From the NCBI GenBank assembly GCA_961205875.1, contig OY540813.1, forward strand, positions 32,149,001 through 32,213,000: a stretch of DNA of 64,000 nucleotides, given 5' to 3'. A program made the translations under genes and the position numbers. Source of the DNA: Sialis fuliginosa (Eukaryota > Arthropoda > Insecta > Megaloptera > Sialidae). A model generated the notes under the pieces. It was not told the origin of the DNA. It saw nothing but the letters and a program-made list of their open reading frames with translations, and did not search any database. This document shows positions 22,795-33,995 of this stretch, in pieces (the stretch's first letter is position 1; each line of letters begins with the position of its first letter).

Positions 22795-23399
22795 CGTTAC
22801 AACAGAAATCTACAAAAGTTGTAATTTAAGTAAATGGAATACACAAAAAAAAATATTACTATTAATAAATAGTAACTACTTTTCAAAATTACTTTATCTA
22901 ATTCGAAAATAAAAATTATTTCCGAAACAAACTTAAACAAAAATGGAAAATATGATAACTAATTTAAAAAAAAAATTACCAGTATTCAACAAAATCAAAT
23001 ACTATACTCTAATGATGTAAAATATTACAACTATTTCCTTTAAATATGCGTAGAAACAAAATCATTAATTATAGTCTGACACTAAACAGAGTATACACTA
23101 TTTAACAATATTCTTCATCAATCAAAAATGTTATCAAACTGAACAGAGTATAGCTGTATACAATCTTTAACATAAAACTAATAGAAATTAAAATTTAATT
23201 GCTTTTACATAACACTAAATATTAATAGATTTTAAACATTTAAATTATTATTGCAAACATGTATAAACCCTTTTAAATAATATTGTATTATACACATAGA
23301 AAATTTTGATATTCAAAAACCAAAAAATTGAAATAAAACATAACTTTGTGCTGTGCATGTAGATTCCAACTCCTTATATTTCCAGGTATGCTTTTGAAT
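22795..23399 (-). other. Gypsy 5' leader, AT-rich part
   Basis: About 600 bp of AT-rich untranslated leader lie between the repeated leader segment and the gag ATG. It contains no open frame of note and many A-runs. Packaging signals would be expected here, but none can be recognised by eye. Confidence 0.6.
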
Positions 23400-23604
23400 T
23401 CACCAGATCGGCTCCTTCTTCAAATCTCGGATTATTTTTGAAATATCGGGTCCCTCTACAAATATCGGTTCCTTACTCGAACTGTCGGACTCCTTGCGCA
23501 ATATTGGTCCCCTTCGAAATTTTCGGACTCTTCCAAAAATGATCGGGCCTCCCAAGTATCGGGTCTCTCTCTCAAAATATCGAGTCCCTCTCTCAAAATA
23601 TCGG
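23400..23604 (-). repeat. Short tandem repeats in the gypsy 5' leader
   Basis: On the plus strand the unit is about 21-25 bp with the core TATCGGGTCCCTCTCTCAAAA. It is clearest at 23552-23608 (TATCGGGTCTC, ATCGAGTCCC, ATCGGGTCCC) and decays towards 23400. It sits just after the PBS. By position it invites comparison with the insulator repeats in the Drosophila gypsy leader, but the unit sequence is different and function is unknown. Confidence 0.7.
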
Positions 23605-23622
23605 GTCCCACGTTGGTCGCCA
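23605..23622 (-). other. Primer-binding site of the gypsy element (tRNA-Arg-like)
   Basis: In element sense this reads TGGCGACCAACGTGGGAC, 5 bp inside the 5' LTR. TGGCGACC is the usual start of tRNA-Arg primer sites in insect gypsy elements. The full 18 bases were not matched to a tRNA from this genome. Confidence 0.7.
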
Positions 23623-23627
23623 AAATT

Positions 23628-24157
23628 TGTCACGTCCCCGGCTGACTTTCCGCCTGGGGTGCCTCTAGCTCAGTGGAGGTGGGAAGTGGTTCAGGTTTTG
23701 AGAGAGAACCAAAACGCGATTTTCTTTTTATTTATTTATTTACAATTTTTCTATACACTATTTATACTTTTTACATTATTTACATTTATACAGTTGGGCG
23801 CCATTTGGCAATGGGGCCAAAACCCACACGTTTGATGAAGGAGAACCGTTCTTCACGTTCTACCTCCTACGGCACTGCGGCGACTGAAATCCCCAAAATC
23901 GGGTTGCACACACAAAAAAAAAAAAAGTTGATGATTACAAACTTTTCTTACAATTCAATAATTCGCTTACACACTGTGCCGCGGCCGATATCCGTCTGTC
24001 TCTACCCTGTGCGTGATTCTCCACGACCTTCAGAATCACGCACCAACTTGTGTACTTCTTATCAACACAAGGTGCAATATCCATATTAAAATGCATTTAA
24101 ACTAAAACTTTAATAATACCAAAAAAAAAATCTTACAATTAAAAAAAAAATGTAATA
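23628..24157 (-). repeat. 5' LTR of the gypsy element
   Basis: The LTR is 530 bp and pairs with 17781-18309 (see that entry for the differences). Its outer end is defined by the AGCG duplication at 24158-24161. Confidence 0.93.
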
Positions 24158-25439
24158 AGCGTCCGAGGGCGGCAGAGCGGGCGTAGGCGTCGTAGGCGAC
24201 GGTGGGTGCGTCGGCGTTGTAAGCGTCCGTGAGCGGGCCTGGGAGTAGTAGGAAGACTCGATTGGCGGGTCATGACCTTGACCTTTAGGTCAATGACCTC
24301 GACATTGCAGGTGTGACCTCTGAGGTCAATGAACTTTGCAGCTGCAAAGGTCAATGAACTTTGCAAAGAATCCGGGATGCGGTCATTCAACTCTCAGGTC
24401 ACACTTGCAATGTCAAGGTCATTGACTTTAAGGTCAAGGTCCTGATCCGCCCATCGAGTCTTCCTACTACTTATATAAATATCGTTGGTATGTCCGAGGG
24501 CGGCGGTGCTGGCGTCGGCGTCGTAGGAGGCGGCGAGGGTGAGGGCGTGGGCGTTGTGAGCGTCCGTGAGCAAGCCTGGAGGCTAAGTCCGAGGGCGGAC
24601 CTTGGAGAAGTAGGAAGACTCGATGGGCGGGTCATGACCTTGACCTTTAGGTCAATGACCTTGACATTGCAGGTGTGACCTCTGAGGTCAATGAACTTTG
24701 CAGCTGCAAAGGTCAATGAACTTTGCAAAGAATCCGGGATCCGGTCATTCAACTCTCAGGTCACACCTGAAATGTCAAGGTCATTGACCTTAAGGTCAAG
24801 GTCATGACCCGCCCATCGAGTCTTCCTATTACTTATATCAATTTTGTTGGTATGTCCGAAGGCGGCGGTGCGGGCGGCGGTGCTGGCGTCGGCGTCGTAG
24901 GAGACGGCGAGGGCGAGGGCGTCGACGTTGTGAGCGTCAGTGAGCGGGCCTGGAGGTTATGTCCGAGGGCGGCGGTGCGGGCGTCTGCGTCGTAGGAAAC
25001 GGCGAGGGCGTCGGCGTTGTGAGCGTCCTAGGGCGGCGGAGCGGGCGTAAGCGTCGTAGAAGACGGCGTTGTAAGCATCCGTGAGCGGGCCTGGAAGCTA
25101 AGTCCGAGGGCGGACCTGGGAGAAGTAGGAAGACTCGATGGGCGGGTCATGACCTTGACCTTTAGATCAATGGCCTTGACATTGCAGGTGTGACTTCTGA
25201 GGTCAATGAACTTTGCAGCTGCAAAGGTCAATGAACTTTGCAAAGAATCCGGGATCCGGTCATTCAACTCTTAGGTCACACCTGCAATGTCAAGGTCATT
25301 GACCTAATGGTCAAGGTCATGACCCGCCCATCGAGTCTTCCTACTACTTATATAAATATCTTTGGTATGTCCGAGGGCGGCGGTGCGGGCGGCGGTGTTG
25401 GCGTCGGCGTCGTAGGAGACGGTAAGGGTTAGGGCGTCG
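24158..25439. repeat. Satellite array, part II (AGGTCA modules and cassettes)
   Basis: After the retrotransposon the array resumes in the G-rich-plus orientation. AGGTCA palindromic modules occur at about 24248-24470, 24609-24830 and 25126-25350, separated by CpG-rich cassettes. Some modules are diverged from the type copy (for example TTATATCAATTTTG in place of the TATA-like motif at 24833). The opening of this block, GCGTCCGAGGGCGG, is the direct continuation of the sequence left of 17780. Confidence 0.92.
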
Positions 25440-26056
25440 GCGTTGTGAGCGTCCGTGAGCGGGGCTGGAAGCAATGTCCGAGGGCGGACCAGGGGATTGC
25501 GTCCGAGGGCGGCGGTGCGGGCGTCGCCGTCGTAGGAGACGGCGGGGGCGTCGGCGTTGTCAGCGGCCGTGAGCGGGCCTGAAAACTATGTCCGAGGGCG
25601 GCGGCGTCGTAGGAGACGGCGAGGGCGTCGGCGTTGTGAGCGTCCGAGAGCGGGCCTGGAGGCGATGTCCGAGGGTGGACCTGGGGATTGCGTCCGAGGG
25701 CGGCGGTGCGGGCGTCGGCGTCGTAGGAGACGGCGGGGGCGTCGGCGTTGTGAGCGTCCGTGAGCGGGCTTGGAGGCTATGTCCGAGGGCGGCGGTGCGG
25801 GCGTCGGCGTTGTAGGTGACGGCGAGGGCGTCGGCGTTGTGAGCGTCCGTGAGCGGACCTGGAGGCGCTGTCCGAGGGCGGACCTGGGGATTGCGTCCGA
25901 GGGCGGCGGTGCGGGCGTCGGCATCGTAGGAGGCGGAGGGGACGTCGGCGTTGTGAGCGTTCGTGAACGGGCCTGGAGGCTATGTCCATGGGCGGCGTTG
26001 CGGGCGTCTGCATCGTAGGAGACGGCGGGGGCGTCGGCGTTGCTGGGTGCGTGCGG
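25440..26056 (+). repeat. Satellite subfamily lacking AGGTCA modules, about 200-bp period
   Basis: Here only the CpG-rich component remains. GGGGATTGCGTCCGAGGG recurs at 25492, 25683 and 25886, giving periods of 191 and 203 bp. Each unit combines GTCCGAGGGCGGACC, GGGCGGCGGTGCGGGCG and GTTGTGAGCGTCCGTGAGCG. This edge block may represent an older or ancestral form of the cassette. It ends abruptly into AT-rich DNA after 26056. Confidence 0.85.
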
Positions 26057-26624
26057 TCGTAAGCAAGCCACTGTCCAGCACAGCGAATGACGTCAGAGCG
26101 CCATTTGTTAACTCGGTAACTGCCGAAGAGTCGTGTATACTTAAAATTTGTACACAAAATGCATTTAAAGATACTTTTACGACTGTGTATTATGAGTGTC
26201 GTATCTACCAAATGAAGAAGACTGATGAAATACTAAGTAAATAAACTGCCCTGGTCAGCACAAGACTTTTTTATACATCATGATACAGAAAAAAATACAT
26301 AAGTTAACATTTTCTGCTAAGAAATTGAATATAATTAACTACATTACATTCATTTTTGTTTTTGTTAATGTTCAAGATATATTTTAATTCTATTCTGTGA
26401 TTTTATTTCAAACGTTTTAATTATAAATCTTTATAATAGTTTTTCTGTTTAAATAAATGTTGTTTTGTCAATGGTTTCCTTATTTTTGATATTTCAACAG
26501 TTCAACACTTTTTATATATTTAATTGACAGTTGTATGAAAAAAATGCGTACCGTTAAAAAATTAAAAAAAAAAACGATTATTTCCTAAAAAAAATTTTGG
26601 GGGAAAAATGAACAGAATATAAAT
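26057..26624. other. Array edge and AT-rich spacer
   Basis: Base composition falls from GC-rich to AT-rich within about 100 bp. A perfect CRE-type site TGACGTCA lies at 26088-26095, beside the array edge. Sequence at about 26292-26440 reappears in inverse orientation at about 39607-39760, so it is a dispersed repeat. No gene is seen. Confidence 0.6.
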
Positions 26625-27140
26625 TATACACTCATCCAAACAATTAAAGGAACAAGAATTTAAACATTTTTTTTGGGTGTTTTTTGAAGTGCTGTATCTT
26701 TGTAAAAAATGGTCGTATCGAAATAAAACAAAAAGCATTTTAAAGCTTCAAGTTTCTAGTTTTGAGATTTTTTAGTATAATTTTTTTTGAGTCACGGTTA
26801 TCGCGCAATCAAAAGAAATAGTGGGATACAAAAATTTTCCAATTTTTTAAAAAATTTTTAAGGGTCCTCGGGCTTGGGAAATTTTTTTTCAGTTAAACCA
26901 ATGCATTGGTCAGTTAACTTGTTTATTCAGCTTTAATTTGCTTTTTGTTTGGTCTCTCTCTCTTTTTCATCGAGATATCTGCCTTTAAATGAAAAATGAT
27001 TCTTTTGTCTCCGATCATCAATATATCAGCAACTAATGATTAAACAGTAAATTTAAGGTCAGTTTTAAAAACTTGAATAAATTTCCTACAAAACCCTTTT
27101 ATGTTTTTATTAGAAAAAAAATTTTTTTACCCTCACCGTT

Positions 27141-27875
27141 AGTGTGAAAAAGTACGAAAAAATGACCTTTTATGTTCTTTTAGTAAATCTATCCCTACTT
27201 TTCAAATATTTATGGGAAGATTAATGTTGCCAGGTGATTTTACAGCTTAATGTACCTCCAACAGCCCTGTAAATTTTTAAATTGATCCATTGAACCGTTT
27301 TTCCGAACCGACTGATCAAATTTTGCTTGCGTATTAATTCGATTCCAGCATGCGAGACAAAATTATTTTACAATTTCGTACGGTTCCCGCTGCGAAAGAA
27401 TTAATTAATGCAATTAATTCAAGATGAGTAAAATTATGGTACGCAAAAGCCGAATCGAGTCAAAAATGAGTCAGTATTGTTTCTTGAAATGTTTTAAAAA
27501 TTTTGAAAAAAAAATTCAAAATTTAAAAAAAAAATATTTTTTTAATTTTTTTTAATTTTTTTTCTCCATTTCAAATTTAACAAGTAACTAATGCAAAACT
27601 GTTAATAAAATCAAAAATCGTTTTCTACATTTTGATGATGATTACACAATGTTATGTTCCAGTCTGTTACACAATACACATGTTCCTTTAATTGTTTTGT
27701 AAAACTTTGATCAATCGGTCCGGAAAAACGGTTCGATGGATCAATTTAAAAATTTGGAGGTACATTAAGCTGTAAAATCACCTGGCAACATTAATCTTCC
27801 CATCAATATTTGTAAAGTAGCGATAGATTTACTAAAAGAACATAAAAGGTCATTTTTTTGTACTTTTTCACACTA
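27141..27875. repeat. Internal inverted repeat of the composite element
   Basis: The arms 27141-27325 and 27701-27875 are reverse complements at high identity (for example AGTGTGAAAAAGTAC with GTACTTTTTCACACT, and GCCAGGTGATTTTACAGC with its complement). The 375-bp centre is A/T-rich and carries no gene. Confidence 0.85.
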
Positions 27876-27914
27876 ATGCACTATGGGCCAGGAGACCCTG
27901 TTCTATGGCCAAAA

Positions 27915-28445
27915 GTCCAGAAGTTATCCGATTTAATTAAAATTCATTTTATAAGAGTTTTTTGGGACGCTGATTTCAAATTTTTAATAAAAATTCAAAA
28001 ATTCAAAATGGCGGAACTAATATGGCGACTAATATATTTCAAAAGTTATCCGATTTAAATAAAATTCATTTTATAAGGTTCTATTGGGACACTGATTTCA
28101 AATTTCTTATAAAAATTTAAAAATTCAAAATGGCGGATCCAATATGGCGACCAATATATTTCAACATTTATCCGATTTAAATAAAATTCATTTTTTAAGG
28201 TTTTATTGGGACGCTGATTTAAAAAAATTTATAAAAATTTTAAAATTTAAAATGGCGGATACAATATGGTGACCAAGATATTTCAAAAGTTATCCGATTT
28301 TAATAAAATTCATTTTATAAGGTTTTATTGGGACGTTGATTTCAATTTTATTATAAAAAATTAAAAATTCAAAATGGCGGATACCATATGGCGACCAATA
28401 TATTTCAAAAGTTATCCAATTTAAATAAAATTAATTTTATAAGCA
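27915..28445 (+). repeat. 122-bp tandem repeat, about 4.4 copies
   Basis: AAAATGGCGG recurs at 28005, 28127, 28249 and 28371, giving an exact 122-bp period. Each unit also contains TTATCCGATTTAAATAAAA and ATTGGGACGCTGATTT. The copies are diverged by substitutions but not in length. Confidence 0.93.
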
Positions 28446-28554
28446 CGCGGTGTAAACAAATAACAATCTAAATACAAGTAATCTCCTTACAACAATCCAC
28501 AACAAAGTTTCGCTCTAACACTATGAATGAAACTAAAAATTGCATAAACTCACC

Positions 28555-29110
28555 CCCTGACTACCCCGGCCATTAGGGGTTGAGTGTCGTTTTTTTAATT
28601 TTTATTGAAGACTGTTTTGTCCAAATTCACCTGTATAACTAAAGCAAGTGTGCAGATAAATATATCAAAAACCCACCCTCGTCCACCTCTTACGCTATTA
28701 GGGGTTGAATGTTGAAATTTTTATTTTACTTGAATATTATTATATTTTCTCCGAATTTACCTTAATATCGCAAAAAGTATGTAGATAAATATATCAAAAT
28801 TTTAAAAATTAAACACCAATAACCCCTCCCCCCCTCCTCCAATCTCTTAGGGGTTGAATTTTCGAAAATGTTATTTGTCTTGTACAATATGTGTGCAATG
28901 TTTCATTCGAGTGAATACTAACATTTTTTTTCGTCATATAAACTTTTCCACCCCCTTGTACCCCTTAGGAGTTTAATTTTGGGAAATACTTAAATACTAC
29001 ATTCATTATTTGTATAGTATTCATTTTAAGTTTCAAGTAAATCCAACCAAAAAATATTTTCCCATACAAAATTTTACACCCCTTTTTACCCCCGTAGGGG
29101 TTGGATTAAA
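28555..29110 (+). repeat. Degenerate tandem units with TAGGGGTTGA core
   Basis: A C-rich stretch followed by TAGGGGTTGAAT-like words recurs near 28573, 28699, 28849, 28967 and 29093, spaced about 120-150 bp. This is a strongly diverged tandem repeat inside the nested element. Confidence 0.65.
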
Positions 29111-30048
29111 AGTATTTTCTTAATGGGTGCTTAGATCATAAAAGGAAGACACCCCTCAAATTTCAAGGTCCAGAGAAAGTTTGTTCATTCGTAGTAGGTA
29201 CTATATTCGTTTAACAATGTGAAATAAATATGTACCTACATACATATCATTCTTGTACGTTTAGAAGAGTTTCACAGTCAAGCAAATGAAAACGGGCAAA
29301 AAGGGGCAGATCTAGGCTGAAGTGTACATCCTAGAGAAGACATTTGTGAGTATCATTACTTAATACAAGGCGGTATCTTTCGGTATTCGCAATCGGCAGC
29401 AGGTGCTTTGCTGAAAAATCTTGTTTTTTTATACTAAAAATGTGGTTTTACTTCAGTAAAACTGAAAATAACGCATTCATGTGACATTTAAAATTATTTT
29501 TGAACTTCCAGGAATGAAATAATCCAAATATACGGCTTGGAATTTATGACTTTACAATAAATATTACATTTTACAAGCGACAGTAAAATAACTTTTTTTT
29601 ATACATTTTTCAACTTTGCGCCCCTGTCATTTGAACAGGAATTGATTAATCAACATGTAATTGCCATCATAACTACTTCAATTAATGCTGAATTTAGTGG
29701 TCTCATTCGTTTTCTCAAATTCGAAAGTAGACTTTTGGCCACAGAACAGGGTCTCCTGGCCCATAGTGCATTGGTTTAACTGAAAAAAAATTTCCCAAGC
29801 CCGAGGACCCTTAAAATTTTTTTTAAAAATTGGAAAATTTTTGTGTCCCACTATTTCTTCTGATTGCGCGATAACCGTAACTCAAAAAAAAATTATGCTA
29901 AAAAATCTCAAAACTAGAAACTTGAAGCTTTAAAATGCTTTTTGTTTTATTTCGATACGACCATTTTTCACAAAGATACAGCACTTCAAAAAACACCCAA
30001 AAAAAATGTTTAAATTCTTGTTCCTTTAATTGTTTGGATGAGTGTATA

Positions 30049-30944
30049 AAAAAATAAAATAAAATAAATTAAGTTCCCACCTAAATGGATGATGGAACAT
30101 CCCCTTTCACGTGAAAAACAACCCCCGTTGTGGAATTTATTCTAGTTTTTCCCATTTTTCATCTGAACCGCTGCGCTGTTCGGAGAAAAAAATATTACAG
30201 GAATTAAAGATTCTACATACATAAAATATATATATTTTTCGAAATCCGGATTTTTATGGAATTATCCATTTTGACCTTCCCTTAATCCATTCTGACTAAT
30301 TTCGCCATGATGTCTGTGTGTCCGTCTGTCTGTCTGTAGGCACTGTAACTCAAATATCATTATCTATAATTTATGTACTATTCATTTTTTTGTAAAAACG
30401 AATTTTTGAAAAAAAATTGTTTATTATAATTCAAATGGTTCGTAACAGAGAGAAATATCTACCATGAGTGTCATGGGACTTTCTTATACGTATTACAGAG
30501 ATTGAACAGTGTGTGTGTTTGCCATAAGTACTATGGGACTTTCTTATACGTAATACTACTGAGAGTGAACAGTGTAGGTGAATCTAAATAATAATATAAA
30601 AAAATTATTTCTGGCTAAATCATAAATGTTGGAAAAAATGTATGGGGAATAAATTACAGATAATAACATACTCGACATTTTTTATCTAAAACATTTTTTT
30701 CTTATTTCAAAAATAATTCGAAAATCCAAAAATTTACTAAAGTAAACATCCGTTTTCAATTATTACGTTAAAAAAAATCACTTGTTATATAATGGAGAGA
30801 ATAATATTACCTATATTATTCATTATATATACTCTATCTTGTTAGTTTGTCAGAAATATTTTAATAAAATAAGAATCACGTATACTATTTACTGTTATGA
30901 TTACGTATAAGAAAGTCCCGCGGTTCCCAAGGCAGATATTTAAT
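30049..30944. mobile_element. Foldback-type relic, related to 56210-57075
   Basis: The motif GGGACTTTCTTATACGTA occurs forward near 30477 and 30537 and inverted near 30904 (TACGTATAAGAAAGTCCC). The same motifs and flanking TAAATTATAGATAATAATAT-type sequence occur at 56210-57075 in the inverse arrangement. Short runs of GTCTGTCTGTCTGT are present near 30318. No transposase is seen. Confidence 0.65.
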
Positions 30945-31545
30945 TTCGGAATGATATTTGGTGATCGAGTCCTGCTTGAAGTAAAACTAAAGTATATCAA
31001 AAATTAGTTGATTTGGTCTTATACTAGGTGTTTTATAAGCAAAGTTGTAAAATAACCTAGAACAAACTGTTTTTATTTATGAAAAAAAATCACTAAGAAA
31101 GTTTCTTTAGAATGCAATTTGGTAACCCTATACCTAATTTCAGAACATTGAACAAAATATTACTATATAACTAAATATAAATTAAGTAGATAGTTTATTG
31201 TGAATTAAAGAGTAGGGTTAGAGACTTGTTAGAGAGACATTAATTAATATTTAGTTATTATGTTGTACCCAACCATACTTTTTACTTCACAATAAAATAT
31301 TTATATAAATTAAGGATAATTTTTCTTAAATGCTCTGAAATTTGGTACAGGGTTACAAAATTGCATTCTAAACAAATTTTCTAAGTGGATTTTTTTCATA
31401 TTTTGAAAAATATAAGTAGTTTATTCTTGGTTATTTTTACAACTTTGCTTATAAAACAAGTTTCTACACCTAATTTTTGATATACCCTTAGTATTACATC
31501 AAGCAGGACTCGATCACCAAATATCGTTTCGAAATTCGATTTTAT
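30945..31545. mobile_element. Foldback element, arms about 215 bp
   Basis: The left arm (from GATATTTGGTGATCGAGTCC near 30951) and right arm (to GGACTCGATCACCAAATATC near 31526) are inverted copies. Both carry TTTATAAGCAAAGTTGTAAA and a GAATGCAATTTGGTAACCCT-like segment. The centre at 31160-31330 is AT-rich. There is no coding capacity. Confidence 0.8.
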
Positions 31546-32340
31546 TTTGTTTACACCTTTTGTTACATCTATCCTGGGGCACACTTTAACAATATACATA
31601 TTTAAAAAATCATCTTCCAAGTAAAATGGTTAACCATTTAATTTTTATACAGTTTTATACATTTGTCTTAATACGCGCCTGATTATTTTCATATATTTTT
31701 AGTTTTTTTTTATGAATTTTAATCTAAATTTTTCTGCTATGCAAACGTCATCAAAAAACATTTAAAACGTCAAATGGGATGTCACCCCTCTCCTTTGTAC
31801 ACTATTTAAATGATTTTTAAATAGGACCGTCCTCTAGCCAGACCCAACCAACCAACCAAGTTTCATTAATATCGGTTCAATGGTTCATGAGTTATGCGTG
31901 TGACAAGAATTCGGTGGACAGACACACACACACAGACAGACAGACAGACACGGAACGAAAATTGTTTGTCTTGACCTGAAACGGAAAGATCAAGTACAAA
32001 TTTTGAAAACGAAGAACAACTTTTTTTTTAAACAATCACAAAACTTATCAAAAACTTCTCGTATCTTCGATATAGCGAGGAAGCAATTGCACAAAGCTAA
32101 TCTTCCGGTCTGTAAGGAGTTGTCATTGATACAATACACATGGAATTTAATTTCTCTAATTTAGTTTTCGTGTCACGACAGTTCTTCTTTATCGACAATA
32201 TTGATTATGATAATATTCTCTGTTCTGTGAAACCTAGTTCTGGAAATTCAATCGCGAAAGAATAAAAGTTCTGTATCGATTCTTCTGTTCTTTTATTCTT
32301 ATTTTTATGAACTTGAAGTGAAAGAAGTGATGTGATATAA
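31546..32340. repeat. Dispersed repeat with (ACAG)n tract, related to 61379-61720
   Basis: Sequence at 31855-32090 (GGTTCATGAGTTATGCGTGT, an ACACACAC/ACAGACAG tract at 31921-31950, and TATCTTCGATATAGCGAGG) recurs inverted near 61480-61690. It marks an interspersed family. No gene is seen. Confidence 0.6.
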
Positions 32341-33987
32341 TTCAACACAAAGCATCAAATATTTATATAATTATTCTGAGATTGAACTATCGTATAGATA
32401 AATCCATGATGGCTGAATATGTAGTCTAGATGTTGAAATATGTTTGAATTTCTGTGAAAAATAAAGTGGATCTTACTACTTTTATTCCATTGACATACAT
32501 ATAACAGTAAGCTAAGTGTGTCAAATAACGAACGCATGAAGTTTGCAATGGATGATTTTTGAAATACAATAGTATTTTGTTTTTATAGTTTTTGACGTTT
32601 GAAATGGGTATGGTTTACAACTGACACTAGCAACTGACAGCTGTTAATGTCAGTGGATTTTATTAGTTGAATTTTTTGAAAAACTAAAGATTTTCTGAAA
32701 TATACGAAAATAATAATTAAATCAGTACCGTATCAAACAAATTTAGAAATTTCATTTTTAAATTAAATTGTATAAATAAAAATAAAAATGTATGTATGTA
32801 AATATAACAAAGTAATGAATCGATAACTTTTATTTAAAGAGGTCGAGTTGGAAACAAACTCCTATTTTGAGTGACTTGACGCGAACCACTATCTAGAGTA
32901 ATGCACATGGCATTACCCTAGATGGAGGTTATATCGAAAAATAAAAGTTATTTCATTAAAAAAATTGTTTTTTCATTGTTAGGCCAAAGACTTTTCAACC
33001 CATGTAGTTACAGATAATGAACATAGTAGGTTTTACATGATACATTTTACTTAGTAGTTTATGCAACTATACTGTCAGTAGCCTTTGGGAAGCATTAGAA
33101 CATGACAGTTATTGCCGACTGTTGCAAAGCAATTTTTTCCAACTTTTGGTCCCTACAAGCTATTCCACCGAAAAACGTCACATATCAGGTTTTGTATGCG
33201 CAACGACGATTAATTTCATTTAATTTTTTTAAGACGTTTAATCGAGTCAATGAAGCTCAAAGACTCAGCATGCAAAACATGTTTTTTTTTCTCTACTGCT
33301 AAAATTGCTCGTTTGCAGACATGAGTTTATTAACAAAAAGCGATTGTTTTAATGTCATCGACAACTCCTAAAAGTTTGTCGGTATGTTTACGGGACACCC
33401 TGTATATTAATTTATATATTTTTGTGTTAAAAAGTCATCTTTAATTTGTTAATTTAATTGAAATAATAAAAATATTTTTTTATATTCTATAAATTGAATG
33501 GTATAACAAATAATAAAAAAAGTAGGTTCCGGAGTATAAAATTTCATTGACTTGACTAGTTATTTCCTTTGCTTTTTTTTAATTTCAAGTAATTTAATTT
33601 TTAAGGTCTCGTTGAAAATATTTTTTTAAGCCAGTGTCGTCTGAAGCCATATCCCATACATTCTTAGTTTTAACAATACCATTTAAAAACGTAGGTACAA
33701 TTAAAACTAGGAGTGTATTATATGTGAGAAAACCGAACAAAGAAACTGGAACGAGTTAAATAAAGACCAACTAGTTTCCTGTTTCAGTCTTTTTGCTCGG
33801 GTTTGTCTTTTTTTACCGTACATTTGTAAACATTCGAGTCTACGGAAGTCTTGGGAACAAATCTTTGCCATTCTTGAAAAAGAACTGGAAATTAAATGTC
33901 TAAACTGAAAATGGCTATAGATCAGCAAGGCCATATTTTAGAGTGGATATTTTATTAACTTCTTACTTATTTTATTTATACACAATA
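32341..33987. other. AT-rich stretch without a recognisable gene
   Basis: Several short open frames occur, none with a recognisable domain. GGGACACCCTGTATATT near 33392 resembles the ends of short insect TIR elements (compare 57750-58076), but no partner end was identified. Nothing else can be supported. Confidence 0.5.
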
Positions 33988-33995
33988 CCTCTAGG

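Larger units (their letters stand above)
17781..24157 (-). mobile_element. Ty3/gypsy LTR retrotransposon, nearly intact
   Basis: Read on the minus strand the order is 5' LTR (24157-23628), PBS, leader, gag, pol, polypurine tract and 3' LTR (18309-17781), total 6377 bp. Pol order is protease, RT, RNase H, integrase, which defines the Ty3/gypsy group. There is no env-like frame: pol ends only 40 bp before the 3' LTR. The LTRs differ by one substitution, one 1-bp indel and a poly-A length change, so insertion is recent. The TGGCGACC primer site, two-part zinc-knuckle gag and GPY/F-like integrase end resemble insect gypsy lineages, but the clade cannot be assigned by eye. One stop codon interrupts gag. 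The element splits the satellite array. Confidence 0.95.
27877..29770. mobile_element. Nested TIR element with about 41-bp inverted ends
   Basis: The ends read TGCACTATGGGCCAGGAG inward on both sides (27877-27917 and 29730-29770), with one mismatch in 41 bp. The interior has a 122-bp tandem repeat and a run of degenerate units, with no coding capacity. The palindromic TGCA at the ends makes the exact boundary and target duplication ambiguous. The element belongs to no family I can name. Confidence 0.8.
26625..30048. mobile_element. Composite non-autonomous TIR element with about 281-bp inverted repeats
   Basis: The left arm 26625-26905 and right arm 29767-30048 are inverted copies. They begin TATACACTCATCC and share CAATTAAAGGAACAAG at the ends. 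No transposase frame is present; the longest open frame inside is 66 codons. A second TIR element (27877-29770) is inserted at the inner edge of the right arm, and another inverted pair (27141-27325 with 27701-27875) lies between. Terminal TA could be a Tc1/mariner-type target duplication, which is an inference. Confidence 0.85.

Noticed and set aside
1-26056. Dozens of Arg-rich, Pro-rich or Gly/Val-rich open frames of 60-160 codons on both strands
   Set aside because: They arise from stop-poor CpG-rich repeats, exist in several frames at once, change with cassette orientation, and show no consistent start or domain. They are not treated as genes.
31396-31620. 74-codon minus-strand frame
   Set aside because: Lies in the right arm of a foldback element and beyond; no recognisable domain.
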